NCBI GenBank assembly: GCA_950295325.1
Contig: OX485805.1
Span: forward strand, 9,858,501-9,922,500
Reading direction: 5' to 3'
Origin: Polytrichum commune
Taxonomy: Eukaryota; Streptophyta; Polytrichopsida; Polytrichales; Polytrichaceae
Length of the DNA stretch: 64,000 nucleotides
The notes under the pieces were generated by a model. The model saw only the letters and a list, made by a program, of their open reading frames with translations, was not told where the DNA came from and ran no database searches. This document shows, piece by piece, positions 22,705 through 35,522 of the stretch; position 1 is the first letter of the stretch, and the number at the start of each line of letters is the position of its first letter. The position numbers and the translations under genes are program-made.

Positions 22705-24440
22705 TCAAGTTTTTATGTTGGATGGATGAAAGGTATGCTCATATGCAATAGTTTCCCCAATCTCGATTATGTTGATTATTGAACCCAAAACAAGTAACAA
22801 TTTTTGACAACATGTTCTAATCTTTGTCAAACCCATGTCGTTTTAATGTCTACTCTTAGATCCACACCTTAGCATGCACCACTCAAATATAGGTGTCCAT
22901 TTAAGACGAGTACCTGAATTGGGCCCATTTACCTTATGCGAAGTTGGAAGTGCCCACAATAGGGCCACATACTTTAACCTCTAACTTCCCAAGCAACCCA
23001 TTTTGGATTGATGGATGATTGCTTCCCTACATTAACCCCACCTAAGTCATTCATCCATGATCAAAAGAACGATAAACATCAAGCCAACATGAATATCTAC
23101 ACATAGACACACGAGCCATGCAATTTGGAGATGACTGGTTTGTGGAAAAAAGTGTCAAAGTGGGAAGTGGTCGTATTTTTGTTGTGTTGGGAGCTCATGT
23201 GAGGGTGTTGACTCCAACCAATGGTTGCGACTCCAATGCAATCTTTGCATGAACATCAATGAGTTATTTCTTGACATTCATGTAAAAACAACCTTTGTGC
23301 TCACATCGACTGCTCATTTTAAAATTTGGAAACTTTCTGAATTTAAAATAATTCTTTGCATGCATGCGGCTAGAAACATGGGATGCGTTTACATGCTTCA
23401 AATGCAAGGTGGCTAGCTCATCGTGGTTTGCACATTTTGGCATGGAAAAAATACCAGGGTGCTCAACTACTCAGTGGATCCCAATCTAGTGGATAACACA
23501 AGCATTCTACTCAAGTTTCTTAGTGAATTTGATTGGTCAAAGATCTTTTTGGAGAGGATACAACATGACGTTTTCTTGTGCATCCCTTCCTTCAATCGTT
23601 ATAATCTAAAAACCCAAAAGCTTCATCATATCCGCTTTCCCCTCCAGACAACCCATCTCCCATGTTTCAAGATCCTATGAATAAATCTCATTTTAACCTC
23701 AAAAGCGTGTCCATGAAAACTCCTCAACCAACATTGAGGGAAACACACTCAAAACAAGCCTCTCATGGGCTTGGGAAGTTAGGGGGTTAAGCAAGTGTGG
23801 ACCCAATGCACCCATCGAGGGTTTTGAGAGAGGTGGCATGTGGTTCCTTTGAGTAGCATAAAGACCTTCTTTTATAGTGGTTAAAGTACATATATACGTA
23901 GTGTAAAGTTAGGTGGACGTGAACCATGATGACAAGAGATTGGCGTAAGTTATAATCCAAGAGAGAGTCCACCACAACCAATTCCCGCATACAAAATCGG
24001 AGGAATGGAATAATAACTACTCGTGCATAGGTATGTCACGTGTGTCGATTGGTGAGAGTAGGTAGACCTAGGCATTGTTTCGTGGGTTCATTTGTTACGC
24101 TACAAGGAAGTGTGTGCCAGCTGTATAGACAAAGGAATCTCAACCCTCGACACACAACGGAATAACGTTCCGAATTTATATAGCCTTTAACCGCCACATC
24201 AACAACTTTAATTGTAAATTACTTTTGTTCATGAGACTTACCTATAGTTAAGGTTATAAAGAAAGACAACGCCCTCTTTATTTCACACTATTTTAAGTGG
24301 CCAACACTTACCTCTTTGAGTTGGGCCCCCACCACTATTGCCCAATGTGAAAATGGAGTCCTTTTTATTATTGGAGTCAAGGAGTTTCATTATGAGTCGG
24401 GATTTCGAAGCTCGAATCGTCATTGTAAGCATGCGGTGGG
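22705..24440. other. Intergenic with a partial dispersed repeat
   Basis: About 22800-22990 is a fragment of the dispersed repeat family seen at 3050 and 56990. The rest shows no exon, RNA gene or element end that I recognise. Confidence 0.4.
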
Positions 24441-24819
24441 AATTGTAAGCATCGTGTGGGAACGTTGAAGTTATTTGTAAAGTAAAGCAAATGAAACCAT
24501 GAGTGTATGCCACAAAGTCACCTGACGTTTCTTGATGCTTTAATTATCACACACAAAAGAGTGGTGTTAGGCTATTAAAAACCAGTTTTTTGGTTTGTCC
24601 TGCTAGGATTATTTTACAAACTTGCAAAGAATTGTAAGCATCGTGTGGGAACATTGAAGTTATTTGTAAAGCAAAGCAAATGAAACCACAAGGTTATGCC
24701 ACAAAGTCAGCCACGTTTTCTTAATGTTTTAATCACCATGCACAAAAGAGTGGTGTTAGGCTATTAAAAACCATTTTTTTGGTTTGTCTTGCTAGGATTA
24801 TTTTACGAACTTGCAAAGA
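24441..24819. repeat. Tandem duplication, 189-base unit, two copies
   Basis: 24441-24629 and 24630-24819 align end to end with roughly 90% identity, both starting AATTGTAAGCATCGTGTGGG and ending with CTTGCAAAG. It lies about 100 bases left of the retrotransposon and is not part of it. Confidence 0.8.
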
Positions 24820-24915
24820 GTAGGTTTTTAACTTGGAGGTAGGACGAAAGGTGAGATGTATGCAACAATTACCTTTGGGCACAAAGACGCCATTCCATTG
24901 CCAGTTTACGGTGTT

Positions 24916-25718
24916 TGTAATGTAACTAGAATTATTAAGGAATATTCTAACTACATGTGCCAGTGTGTAAGCAGAAAAAGATGAGAGCTAGACAACTCTC
25001 GGTTGAGGATGAATGGAAAGGAGTAAGACAACTCCAGATTGACAACATGTGCACTGGAGTTAGACAGCTCCGCATTTAGTGCATTGGAACTAGACCATTC
25101 CAAGTGAGAACAAGTGCACATGAGTTAGACAACTCTCGATGAGGTGCACAGGAGTTAGACCACTCCATGGATAAAGCTAGTTGGAATTAGACAGTTCCAA
25201 CTAGAAGATTGACTAGTTGGAATTAGACAATTCCAACTAAGAGAAAGGTTGGATGAACCAAGTTGGAATTAGACAGTTCCAACTGGAATGAAGGATGAAT
25301 GTATTTAGTTGGAATTAGACAGTTCCAACTAGAAAGAAGAATGGATGAATCCAATTGGAATTAGACAGTTCCAATTGGAAGAATGGAATTGAGACAAGAG
25401 ATGAAAGAAGGTTCTAGAAGAACCATAGATAGAAGATTCATAGTAGAACTATGAGATAGAGCTATGAATAGAATACTTTTACTATATGTAAATATAGAAA
25501 GTAAAAGTAGTGCTTCGGCATAAAAGGAAGCTCGGGGGAGGAGAGAGGATCTTTTTTGTCTCTCTCCTATGGTCGGGTGGTAGAGCTTCGTTGACCAAAC
25601 TTTATTTGGTTGCGGTTTGTACTTAGAGGAAGAAATAAAATTGGTGTTGGTTTCAATTCTTTACTTTGAGATTTTGTGGTCAAGACACAAATTGCCAACC
25701 GGTGAGAGGTTCGTAATA
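24916..25718 (+). repeat. 5' LTR, 803 bases
   Basis: Starts TGTAATGTAAC, ends TTCGTAATA. The U3 part carries 11 hairpins with AGAC loops between 24983 and 25378. A TATA-like CATAAAAGG lies near 25519, followed by a purine-rich patch; the mRNA start is probably a few tens of bases further on. Confidence 0.95.
24983..25378 (+). repeat. Array of 11 hairpins with conserved AGAC loop
   Basis: Hairpins at 24983-25000, 25020-25035, 25056-25071, 25084-25103, 25122-25135, 25151-25166, 25177-25204, 25214-25239, 25261-25284, 25306-25331 and 25351-25378. Each reads stem-AGAC-stem. Stems change in paired fashion: GAGAG/CTCTC, GGAG/CTCC, TTGGAA/TTCCAA, AGTTGGAA/TTCCAACT, CAATTGGAA/TTCCAATTG. The last five are the longest (10-12 base pairs). 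The same array is at 30285-30680 in the 3' LTR. Confidence 0.9.
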
Positions 25719-25721
25719 AAT

Positions 25722-25733
25722 TGGTATCAGAGC
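25722..25733 (+). other. Primer binding site, initiator tRNA-Met type
   Basis: TGGTATCAGAGC, three bases after the 5' LTR, is the usual plant retrotransposon priming site complementary to the 3' end of initiator methionine tRNA. Confidence 0.9.
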
Positions 25734-25745
25734 AGGTTGGATGCC

Positions 25746-28700
25746 ATGGAGAGTTTGGAAGAAAGAGTTACAAGAGCGGTGTTGATAGCATTGAGAGAAA
25801 ATCAAGGTGTTCCATTACAAGAGGTCCCACCTCTTCCTAGGGATCCTCCTCCCAATACTCCACCTCCTCCAAGAGAGGATCATGTAGCTACACCACTTGT
25901 CTCGAGGGAGGAGGAGTCTAGTTCAACATCATCTCCAAGGAGGCTATCTCATGGAGATGTGGATATTTTGAAAGATGTAAAAAAATATCCAATTAAGCCA
26001 AGTTTTGGAGGCCGAAACTGCAAACCAGAAGAAATCATGTCGTTCATTTCAATAGTGGAGGATTTCTTTCCTTCAAAATACACAGATGCAGATAAAATCA
26101 AAGTCACAGTAATTTTCCTCAAGGACAAGGCACGGGTTTGGTTTGACACACTGAAGAGGGACCGAGAGAATAGGGGACTGGGACCTATTGCAGAGTGGAA
26201 CACGTTCAAAGAACTTTTTCTTCATCAATTTCTCCCTGGCAATTACGGGGAAGACATGCGCCAAAAGCTATACGACCTGAAACAGGGAAATCTTTCTGTA
26301 ACCCAGTTCAAGTTAGAATTCGATGAACACATTGTTTACTTTCCCAATTGGGGTGAGAGTGATAGAATTGAATTCTTTGTCCGCAACTTAAAGGATTCAA
26401 TAAGGTACAAAGTTAGTGCTCATAACCCACGGACTTTAGATGAAGCTTATGGGTTGGCTATGAACTTTGAGAGAGAAGTCAATAGCAGGATGGAGAGGAC
26501 AAAAGGTCAATTGGGAAAAAGAACTTCAGAATTTAAATACCCTGCCAATCAAAGCTCCAAGTTTGCGAAATTTTCCAAGAGTTCTAAACCATCTCAATTT
26601 TCAAAGTTCAACCAAGGAAACAAGACGTTGATGCTGAGCAAGGAAGAACAAGAGGAGCACGTCAAGAAGGGTTTATGCTTCAGATGTCACAAGCCTGGGC
26701 ACCGGAGTTTTGAATGCCCAACAGTCAAGAGGAAGATAGCAGCAATCGAAGTAGAACACGAAGACGGTGATGAGTCAGATGGTGAGCCAACCAAAGAAGG
26801 AGTTCCGAGCATCTCAACAGCAGTCATGAACATGGAGGTGGAACAAGAGCCAACAGTACTACAAATCAAGGGATTTCTAAATTCTACCTTTTCTTCGATG
26901 ATCTTGATTGACTCTGGCAGCACTCATAACATGATGTCAGTTTCATTTGCTCATAAGTTAGGACTTCCCTTAATTCCTATCAAACCATGTTCAGTATGGT
27001 TGCCGAACAATCAACCAAGTTTTATTACTCACCGCGTGTTGAGAGTGCCTGTAAACATCCAAGGAGTGGACACTGAAGCGGATTTTGAGGTTTGGGATGG
27101 AGCGCGATATGAGGTGATACTAGGGATGGCGTGGCTTAAAGAAGTCGATGCATGGATCGCATGCAAAGAAGGAGAAGTGCACGGGAAGCTTCTGAACGGT
27201 AAATCTTTTTCTATCAAAGGTAAGAGATCTTTGCCGAACACTCCTACTCTTTCACATCTACAAATGAAAAGATGTGGTAGAAAAGGTCATCAAATATTTT
27301 TGATACATATAAGCGAAGTTGAGAATGAATCTAAAGATGACGCTTTGAGTAATAACGGAGTGAAGATATTCTTGGATGATTTTAAAGATTTATTTCCTGA
27401 AGAGTTAAATGAGCTACCACCTACTAGAGAGGTTGATCATGCTATTGACCTCGTTGCCAATGCTGCTCCTGTGGCTAAGGCACCATATCGTCATTCTTTA
27501 GCTCAAAATGTTGAGCTTGAAAATCAATTAAAGGATTTGTTAAACAAAGGATATATTAGGCCAAGTAAATCACCTTGGGGAGCTCCTGTTCTTTTTACTA
27601 AGAAGAAGGATGGATCTTTAAGATTGTGTGTAGATTATCGGGGTCTCAACAAACTAACTATAAAGAACAAGTTTCCTTTGCCCCGCGTTGATGATATTTT
27701 TGATCATCTATATGGATCAAAAATATTTTCCAAAATAGATTTGAGAAGTGGATATCACCAAATTCGAATAAAAGAATCTGATATTGCGAAAACTGGATTT
27801 AGGTCATGTTTGGGTCATTACGAGTATGTGGTAATGCCTTTTGGTCTTACAAATGCTCCTGCTACATTTATGACTTTAATGAATTCAATATTTCGTGATT
27901 ATTTGGGTAAGTTTGTACTTGTGTTTATTGATGATATCCTTATATATTCTAAAAGTGAGGAAGAACACAAACAACACCTTAAACAAGTTTTTGAAATTTT
28001 GAGAGAACATAAGTTATACGCTAAACTAAGTAAATGTGTTTTCTTTACTTCGCGTGTTGAGTTTCTGGGTCACGTTATCTCTGATGAGGGAGTCTCCGTT
28101 GACCCTAGAAAGGTTACGGCCGTTGCTGAGTGGCCAATACCAAAAGATAAGACTGAGGTTAGAAGTTTTTTAGGTCTTGCAAGCTATTATAGAAGATTTG
28201 TAAAAGGATTTTCTAAAATAGCTGCGCCTATGACCAACTTGCTAAAAGGCAAAAGTAATGCGATAGATTGGACCCCGGAATGTGATTCAAGTTTTCAGAC
28301 TTTAAAATCATTGTTAACCCAAACTCCTGTTTTAACTATTATGGATCCTTTGAAAGGAAACATAATACTATGTACCGACGCTAGCGATTTAGCTATTGGT
28401 GCAGTTTTGATGCAAGATAAGAAAATAATTGCTTACGAATCTCGTAAATTGAATTCTGCTGAGTTGAATTATCCGGTACATGAAAAGGAATTACTAGCAG
28501 TAATCCATTCGCTAAAGGTTTGGAGACATTACTTATTAGGGGTAAGGTTTAAGATTCAAACAGACCATGAGTCTTTAAAATATTTGTCAACTCAACCTCA
28601 TTTGAGTAGAAGACAATGTAGATGGATGGAATTTTTACAAGAATTTGATTTTGACATAGAGTATATTAAAGGAAAAGAAAATGTGGTTGCTGACGCTTTG

Positions 28701-29927
28701 TCTAGAAGACCGTTAGCAAATGCCATCTCATGCATTAGAAATCCTTTAATGGATGAAATTAAAGGACATTATGCTACTGATGATTTCTTTAATCTTTCAT
28801 TTGAAAGTTTGTCTAAGGAAGCTAGAACCGCAGATGAAATTGAAAAATTTAAATGTTTTGAAGTGAAAGATGAAATTTTATATTATAATGGTAAAGTTTG
28901 TGTTCCCAAGTTTGGAGAACACAGACTCAACATTATAAATAACCTTCATGACATTCCAATAGCAGGTCATCCAGGGTTTCAAAAGACTTACATGGCGGTT
29001 AAGCGTCATTACTATTGGCCAGGAATGAAAAAAGATATTAAAGAATATGTTGAGAGATGTTTAAAATGTCAAGTCACTAAAACAGAACAAGTGAAGGACC
29101 CTGGATTGCTCCAACCACTTGGTGTGCCTAACTTAAAGTTTGAATCAGTCAGTATGGATTTCATTGTAGGATTGCCAAAGACTCAAAGAAATTTTGATAG
29201 TATCATGGTAGTTGTGGATAGGTTGACAAAGATTGCTCATTTTATTCCCACAGTTACTACTGTTACTGCTTATGGAGTTGCTGAACTATTCATGAGAGAA
29301 ATTTTTAAGCATCATGGAATTCCACGAGAAATTATAAGTGATAGAGATCGTAAGTTTGTGAGTGAGTTTTGGACTACTCTATTTAAATTGTGTGGAACTA
29401 AGATTAAGTTAAGCAGTGCATATCATCCTGAGACGGATGGACAAACTGAACGGACAAACAGAACTCTTGAGGATATGTTAAGGATGTATGTTGGCCAGAG
29501 ACAACAATCATGGGATAAGTGGTTGCATATGATTGAATTTGCTTATAATGATCATATTCATAGTAGTATTGGGGTAAGTCCATTTTATGTTCTATATGGT
29601 CAGGAATGTAGAACCCCAATTACACTTTCTACTCCTAATACGAGATTTGAAAGCATTAATGCTATGATTAGGGAGATGAATGAAATTAGAGAAACGGCAA
29701 AGTTGGCTATGAAAAGTGCTCAGGATAGAGCTAAGCATTATGCTGATAACAAAAGAATTTTTCGTGAATTTGAAGTTGGTGATAAGGTATTTTTAAAGGT
29801 AGCACCTAATCGATCTGGACTTAAGCTTGGCAAGTCAAGAAAGTTATCACCTAGATTTTGTGGTCCATTTGAAATTTTGAAACGGATAGGCAAAGTAGCT
29901 TATGAGTTAAAATTACCAGAGGATTAA
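25746..29927 (+). CDS. Gag-pol polyprotein, Ty3/gypsy chromovirus
   Basis: One uninterrupted frame of 1393 residues from ATG 25746 to TAA 29925-29927. The frame stays open upstream into the LTR, but this ATG is the first good start after the primer binding site. Domains in order: Gag capsid-like region; CCHC zinc knuckle at residues 311-324; aspartic protease DSG at 389-391; reverse transcriptase with FIDDILIYS (DD at 729-730); RNase H with TDAS at 877-880; integrase zinc domain (His1068, His1075, Cys1105, Cys1108); integrase core Asp1138, Asp1199, Glu1235, with the classic 35-residue spacing between the last two. No catalytic residue is missing. Gag and Pol are fused in frame. The stop cuts off the C-terminal chromodomain, which continues in the same frame. 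Confidence 0.96.
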   Translation: MESLEERVTRAVLIALRENQGVPLQEVPPLPRDPPPNTPPPPREDHVATPLVSREEESSSTSSPRRLSHGDVDILKDVKKYPIKPSFGGRNCKPEEIMSFISIVEDFFPSKYTDADKIKVTVIFLKDKARVWFDTLKRDRENRGLGPIAEWNTFKELFLHQFLPGNYGEDMRQKLYDLKQGNLSVTQFKLEFDEHIVYFPNWGESDRIEFFVRNLKDSIRYKVSAHNPRTLDEAYGLAMNFEREVNSRMERTKGQLGKRTSEFKYPANQSSKFAKFSKSSKPSQFSKFNQGNKTLMLSKEEQEEHVKKGLCFRCHKPGHRSFECPTVKRKIAAIEVEHEDGDESDGEPTKEGVPSISTAVMNMEVEQEPTVLQIKGFLNSTFSSMILIDSGSTHNMMSVSFAHKLGLPLIPIKPCSVWLPNNQPSFITHRVLRVPVNIQGVDTEADFEVWDGARYEVILGMAWLKEVDAWIACKEGEVHGKLLNGKSFSIKGKRSLPNTPTLSHLQMKRCGRKGHQIFLIHISEVENESKDDALSNNGVKIFLDDFKDLFPEELNELPPTREVDHAIDLVANAAPVAKAPYRHSLAQNVELENQLKDLLNKGYIRPSKSPWGAPVLFTKKKDGSLRLCVDYRGLNKLTIKNKFPLPRVDDIFDHLYGSKIFSKIDLRSGYHQIRIKESDIAKTGFRSCLGHYEYVVMPFGLTNAPATFMTLMNSIFRDYLGKFVLVFIDDILIYSKSEEEHKQHLKQVFEILREHKLYAKLSKCVFFTSRVEFLGHVISDEGVSVDPRKVTAVAEWPIPKDKTEVRSFLGLASYYRRFVKGFSKIAAPMTNLLKGKSNAIDWTPECDSSFQTLKSLLTQTPVLTIMDPLKGNIILCTDASDLAIGAVLMQDKKIIAYESRKLNSAELNYPVHEKELLAVIHSLKVWRHYLLGVRFKIQTDHESLKYLSTQPHLSRRQCRWMEFLQEFDFDIEYIKGKENVVADALSRRPLANAISCIRNPLMDEIKGHYATDDFFNLSFESLSKEARTADEIEKFKCFEVKDEILYYNGKVCVPKFGEHRLNIINNLHDIPIAGHPGFQKTYMAVKRHYYWPGMKKDIKEYVERCLKCQVTKTEQVKDPGLLQPLGVPNLKFESVSMDFIVGLPKTQRNFDSIMVVVDRLTKIAHFIPTVTTVTAYGVAELFMREIFKHHGIPREIISDRDRKFVSEFWTTLFKLCGTKIKLSSAYHPETDGQTERTNRTLEDMLRMYVGQRQQSWDKWLHMIEFAYNDHIHSSIGVSPFYVLYGQECRTPITLSTPNTRFESINAMIREMNEIRETAKLAMKSAQDRAKHYADNKRIFREFEVGDKVFLKVAPNRSGLKLGKSRKLSPRFCGPFEILKRIGKVAYELKLPED

Positions 29928-30203
29928 AAGATCCATAATGTTTTTCATGTGGGTTTATTAAGAAAATATGTGTCTGATCCTAACCATATTTTGCCTGACC
30001 TTCCCAAAGTTGCTCCAGAGGGAGAACTTCTTGCAGAACCTGAGAAGATTTTGAAAATAGAAAATCAATATCTAAGGAATAAGACTTTCCGTAGATTTTA
30101 TGTGAAGTGGAAAGATTATCCTGAAGAAGAAGCTTCTTGGGAAAGAGAAGTTGATTTCAGAAAGGACTATCCTAATTTTGTCATTGAGGACAATGACTTT
30201 TAA
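29928..30203 (+). CDS. Chromodomain tail of the polyprotein, after in-frame stop
   Basis: In the same frame as gag-pol directly after the TAA at 29925, the sequence reads HNVFHVGLLRKY, the usual end of the integrase, and then a chromodomain with RRFYVKWKDYP and EEASWERE (about 30030-30185), ending at TAA 30201-30203. In chromoviruses this domain recognises histone marks and guides integration. An ATG at 29949 could start it separately, but a single nonsense mutation in a once continuous frame is the simpler reading; readthrough is the alternative. Confidence 0.85.
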   Translation, partial: KIHNVFHVGLLRKYVSDPNHILPDLPKVAPEGELLAEPEKILKIENQYLRNKTFRRFYVKWKDYPEEEASWEREVDFRKDYPNFVIEDNDF

Positions 30204-30204
30204 T

Positions 30205-30216
30205 GGAAGGGGGAGA
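30205..30216 (+). other. Polypurine tract
   Basis: Uninterrupted purines GGAAGGGGGAGA one base before the 3' LTR, the plus-strand primer site for reverse transcription. Confidence 0.85.
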
Positions 30217-30217
30217 T

Positions 30218-31020
30218 TGTAATGTAACTAGAATTATTAAGGAATATTCTAACTACATGTGCCAGTGTGTAAGCAGAAAAAGATGAGAGCTAGACAACTC
30301 TCGGTTGAGGATGAATGGAAAGGAGTAAGACAACTCCAGATTGACAACATGTGCACTGGAGTTAGACAGCTCCGCATTTAGTGCATTGGAACTAGACCAT
30401 TCCAAGTGAGAACAAGTGCACATGAGTTAGACAACTCTCGATGAGGTGCACAGGAGTTAGACCACTCCATGGATAAAGCTAGTTGGAATTAGACAGTTCC
30501 AACTAGAAGATTGACTAGTTGGAATTAGACAATTCCAACTAAGAGAAAGGTTGGATGAACCAAGTTGGAATTAGACAGTTCCAACTGGAATGAAGGATGA
30601 ATGTATTTAGTTGGAATTAGACAGTTCCAACTAGAAAGAAGAATGGATGAATCCAATTGGAATTAGACAGTTCCAATTGGAAGAATGGAATTGAGACAAG
30701 AGATGAAAGAAGGTTCTAGAAGAACCATAGATAGAAGATTCATAGTAGAACTATGAGATAGAGCTATGAATAGAATACTTTTACTATATGTAAATATAGA
30801 AAGTAAAAGTAGTGCTTCGGCATAAAAGGAAGCTCGGGGGAGGAGAGAGGATCTTTTTTGTCTCTCTCCTATGGTCGGGTGGTAGAGCTTCGTTGACCAA
30901 ACTTTATTTGGTTGCGGTTTGTACTTAGAGGAAGAAATAAAATTGGTGTTGGTTTCAATTCTTTACTTTGAGATTTTGTGGTCAAGACACAAATTGCCAA
31001 CCGGTGAGAGGTTCGTAATA
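30218..31020 (+). repeat. 3' LTR, 803 bases
   Basis: Matches the 5' LTR base for base as far as I could compare by eye, including the hairpin array at 30285-30680. Followed by the GTGTT duplication. Confidence 0.95.
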
Positions 31021-31025
31021 GTGTT

Positions 31026-34000
31026 CAATGCCATATGTATGACACATTTGCAACAAACTCGGTATAAATTGATTATAGATGTTTACAAGCTTCGAGTGAT
31101 AGTTGGATCATTGTCTAGAATGACATGTGAACTCAATGCTATTTCAATGTATCAATTATCTTCACATTTATTTGAGCAATTTGGATAGGGGCCACATGTC
31201 ATGGTATGGATAGAAACACCATCACGTGGTCTTTTAGATGTTAAAGATTACAAGACTTGAACATTCTATGAACACAAATTGGCAGCGGTTGATGCTTAAA
31301 TTGGAAGGCTGATTGAACTCATAGAGGATTAGAACTAGAAAACAAAACATAATTGACTGAAATTATACACAACATCGATCCCATGACACTTTTCAAAGTG
31401 ATAGACACAAAAGTGTATAGATTTCAAAACATCGAGTTTGGTACCTTATGTTGTGCACATGAAGCATTACCTTTTCCTTCTGCTTCTTCTTTTCTTTTTA
31501 ACCTTCAATGTTGACACTTAGGCTGAAGCCTTTTTTTTTGACAAAATTGAATCCATTGGTCACTTGCTTTAAAAGGAAGACTGTAGGAAGACAAGGATTG
31601 AGAAATCAATGAAGTGGAGTTGTTATTGTTGACTATATTATACCTCCATACAATCGGTGTCTCTATTTCACAAGCTTGGAGGGAGAATATTTAGTAAGAT
31701 TAATGAGGACCATCTATATGTTTATTTACCGATTCAATTATAGGTGGAAAGATGTAAACCAAAGGAATGTTTGCATGTAAGCAATACTATGTATGAATGG
31801 AAACAATTTATATAATGTAATAGGCATGATTGACATGCGGCCCAGCCTTCATTTAGTCGGTTTCACGTACATTGGAATCAATTACTTGCTACAATAAATT
31901 TATTAATCATAACCCGAATCCCGTGATAAGAGTGCATACATGCCATACATACATAAGATATGCATGTGTTATATGGTTTTGTTTTCTCCGTCTTCTATCA
32001 ATCAAATTTATGTCTCCTATGCTATATTACATTGGCACATCTATGATGAACATCAACAAACACCATATTGAGAATAAGATCTCCCCTTGTTTAGTTGTGC
32101 TTGTCAGAAGTGCATGTTTGTTGATTCCTCCAATTATGTTCATTATTGAATGTGGGATAGTTAATGAAATTGAAAAGACATGATCCAGTCTCTTCAAAAC
32201 ATGTTTATGTATGGTGTTTGTTCTTTGTTTCATACCTAACCACACACCAAACAAATATAGGCGTCCGACTAAGAAAAGTAGTCGAATAACACCCACATAA
32301 CTTAACTTAGGTATCACATGTCTCGTGTTCAAATGCAGCAGTTACTTATCTTCGCGTACCTCATGATCTTAATTTGTGTGTGGTTTATTTTAAGTACCTT
32401 TAGGTAGTAGTACCGGTTGTGTGCGTTGCACCTTTCACCCAATTGACGTGAAAGTTGAGTTGGTGATGCACTCCATCGATGTCCCGTACAATATGTAGAC
32501 ACATGTTGTTATTGTTGATTTGGTGTGGATGTACACATTGGCATGATTTGGGTGATGAAGGTGTTAGCTAAATGTTCTTAACTATAGTAACGTTGTTGTG
32601 AATCTACTTGTTGGGTTCTTGATTTCCACTCAGGATGCGCTATCTCGGCTGGGTTGGTTGTATTTTAGGTTCTTTCTGCAATTGAATTTTCAATTTGTGT
32701 CAAGAGAAAGATAGAATCTACTTGTTGAGAGAATTTGGGCGATGAAGGTGTTGATTGAGTAGATGTACATGTCCAATTACCATATGTGATAAGCATTTTC
32801 AACACAAACTTATTTAAGATTTGAGCAATGTGCCATGTGTCACTTATCTATTGATTGGAGCTATTGGGAAATCTCATGTATCACCTCAGGAAATTAATAG
32901 TTAAGCACCAAAGTGTTGAACTTGCTTATCACCCATGGTATTGTAGCGTAGCATTCAACTGAAGTTGCGTGTATAAAAGAGGAGAACAAAGGAGGATTGA
33001 CGGTGAGATGTGGCCCAACATGAATAGATAGGGTACCGCACTCCACAAGCTTTCGTATATGGGACTCCTTCTCTTTGATATAATGGTTACAATATGAATA
33101 TGAAGTGGAACTTGATTCTTGTAGGTAAAATAACACTTTGGGTTTCAATTTAGAAGGGTAATTTTATTTTACCAAGTACATTTCACTGAGCTTTCTTTGC
33201 ATAGGTTTCAAGAGTGTCAACTTTTGTTGCCAACCCTCAAAATTGTTGGGTATGGTACATAGCTACATCACATAACAAAAGATGTTCTTCCAAAATAGAT
33301 ACCACGATCTTTGCTCTTGGGCCCCCTTACTTGACCACACAAATTGATTCAACAAATGACAAGGGTGACGTGGAGCGCGGAAGGGCATGAAAAAGGAGAT
33401 GACAAAATAAAGAGGATAAAGGGAATGGCCTGGGCCCAGGAGAGGTACAATCATGAAACGAGAAATGGAGGTTTTATGTAGGATAGTTATCTATTGCTAG
33501 GTGTTGGACATGTGGAATGCCTCCTTGAAATGGAATGGTTCATGTGTGTGTCACCAACAAGAATCCATCTCCAAGAAACACTTCTAAATTTCTTTGAATC
33601 TTGTTTCTTTCTTGCAAATTGTAAGTGTTCCATCATGAAGAGTGTCTTGACATATATTTGTAAACATCAAACTTGCATTCAAACTCTCAACTATTTGGAT
33701 GCAGTGACCATCCTAAGATCATTTGCTCTTCATTTTTTTGGGGGGGGGGTTTTCACTTATATAGTTATGCATTGAGTTAAATTGCTTTTCCAAATTTTCC
33801 AAATTTGGCCCCTCAAGGTCATTTATTTGATACCTCACACACAACTTGAAATGAAAGGAGCCAACATGGATGCTTGAGCACTTAGACATGTTTATATTGT
33901 TCAGGGAATTTGTCGCCACTAGATATCACCTCAACTCATGATTTATTATTTTTGTTCTTGGGGGACAAAGGGTAGGGTGCAAGTGACAAGAGTGGAGATG

Positions 34001-35128
34001 GATACATTGATATGTGCAATAAACTTGCCTTTGTAAATAGGTTGCCTCTTAACATGTGCAAAATACCTTGGATCAAAAACTTATGACTTTACTATTCATC
34101 TGTGTAGCAAGCATTATAAACTCAATCGATGTATCTTGTTACTATGATAGTAAATATTTATAATAGTGTGGAATGTCGATGTATCATGCTGGAGAACCTA
34201 ATAGGACAGTTCAATGTAGTTGCTAATAAGTACCATACATCTTTTACTACTTTAACAATGTCATAAAAAAATATTTCTTTAGAATGCATCGATAGGTAAG
34301 ATTATTCACATATATAATATACATTATGGACTAGGTTACCCCTTCATAAAAAGGGCAAAACCAAATTATCCAAAGTATGCGGTAAGTGTGTTGTCGATCC
34401 TCTTGATTGAACACCCACATTCAAGTGCTATGTTGCAAGGCCTTTAGTTAAGGATGGGCACAAACAAGACATGTGTTACAATGAGATTACCTCATTGATT
34501 TGCAACCATGTTGGGATCATTTCCATTTCATAGTGCATGATAGGCATAGTTTCAAACACAAGACTTCATCACGTTGAGTTATTGGTAGTTCACTAAAAAA
34601 CAAGGTGCGATAAAATATAGGGTCTTATTTGAGAGTATACAAAGTGTCTTTTAGAGTTATTAATTAAATATGCATAGTATCCTATGAATGTGAGCATGAC
34701 TTCACAACCCCCTTGAAATACTCCTTCATCTTTGGTGGTCCCCTATGAGAGAGTGACACCCTCCCACCTACAAGGCCACTTTATAATCATGCAATGTGCA
34801 TTTGATTGGCAACCTCACAACCATGCGAACTCTTATTGCAAACTTATCTTCCACATTCTACCCCATTCATGTATGTACAAGGTGGTGCAATGAGTGGAGG
34901 GCATTGGCTGAATATCCATAATGACTGACATGAATTGCATTACATTATATAATCTAGCCCCAACCAAGTTGATGTTTCATATTCTAGTAGGATAAATAGG
35001 CTATGTTGATATCAATGTATTCACTTATATAATGGTCCAACATTGATTTACTCTACATCAAAGGTATGAAAAATGAAGTGGTGATTGTGTGGCATCACTT
35101 TCCGATTGAATATTTGTAAGGGTTTATG
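31026..35128. other. Intergenic, no gene seen
   Basis: About 4 kb right of the retrotransposon without recognisable exons. About 31960-32340 contains a fragment of the dispersed repeat family (blocks 'catatgatgaac', 'accacacaccaaacaaatat', 'cataacttaacttaggt'). A G9 run lies at about 33742. Confidence 0.45.
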
Positions 35129-35522
35129 ATTTAAGGCAGGGGTGGCAATTTCCGTCCAAATTTCAGATGTGCCTAGTTGTGATGCTGAAACTATTTTTTT
35201 TATAAATTTTGAGCGCTCCGCAAAGCTAGTGCAAGAGCAACTATGAGAAAATTAAAAATTTCCAGCATGTTTATGATTTCCTACAAATTTTTAAAGGAAA
35301 CCTTGTAGAGTGACCAACACTCGCACATAGGGTACGTGGTATATCCACATGGTGGATTTCTAAAACCGACCGTTGGCAGTCAATGAAATGTTGGCAGCGC
35401 TGTGAACGGTAAAAACACCTTGATAGGTGCTTTTGTAAACCCAGGTAAAAGCACCTAAATAGGTGCTTCCGACATATGGGTCGACTTTAGGACCCGCACG
35501 GAAATTGCCACCCCTACCTTGG
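35129..35522. mobile_element. hAT-like MITE, TIR core AGGGGTGGCAATTTCCGT
   Basis: The ends carry inverted AAGG(C/T)AGGGGTGGCAATTTC repeats (about 35133-35155 and 35498-35520), which resemble hAT termini. A possible 8-base duplication, GGTTTATG at 35121-35128 and GGTTCATG at 35523-35530, has one mismatch and would place a few extra bases outside the usual TIR start. Inside are smaller palindromes such as AGCACCTAAATAGGTGCT. Non-coding. Confidence 0.6.

Larger units (their letters stand above)
24916..31020 (+). mobile_element. Ty3/gypsy chromovirus LTR retrotransposon, very young
   Basis: A 6105-base element with two 803-base LTRs that look identical by eye, flanked by the 5-base target duplication GTGTT (24911-24915 and 31021-31025). 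Contains a tRNA-Met-type primer binding site, a single gag-pol frame, a chromodomain and a polypurine tract. Order protease - reverse transcriptase - RNase H - integrase - chromodomain places it among plant chromoviruses. LTR ends are TG...TA rather than TG...CA. Apart from one in-frame stop at 29925 the coding region is open, so insertion was recent. Confidence 0.97.

Noticed and set aside
25617-25745. Gag-pol start upstream in the LTR
   Set aside because: The extension begins with TTG inside the LTR and is duplicated in the 3' LTR (30919-31188) where it leads nowhere; ATG 25746 follows the primer binding site and is the proper start.
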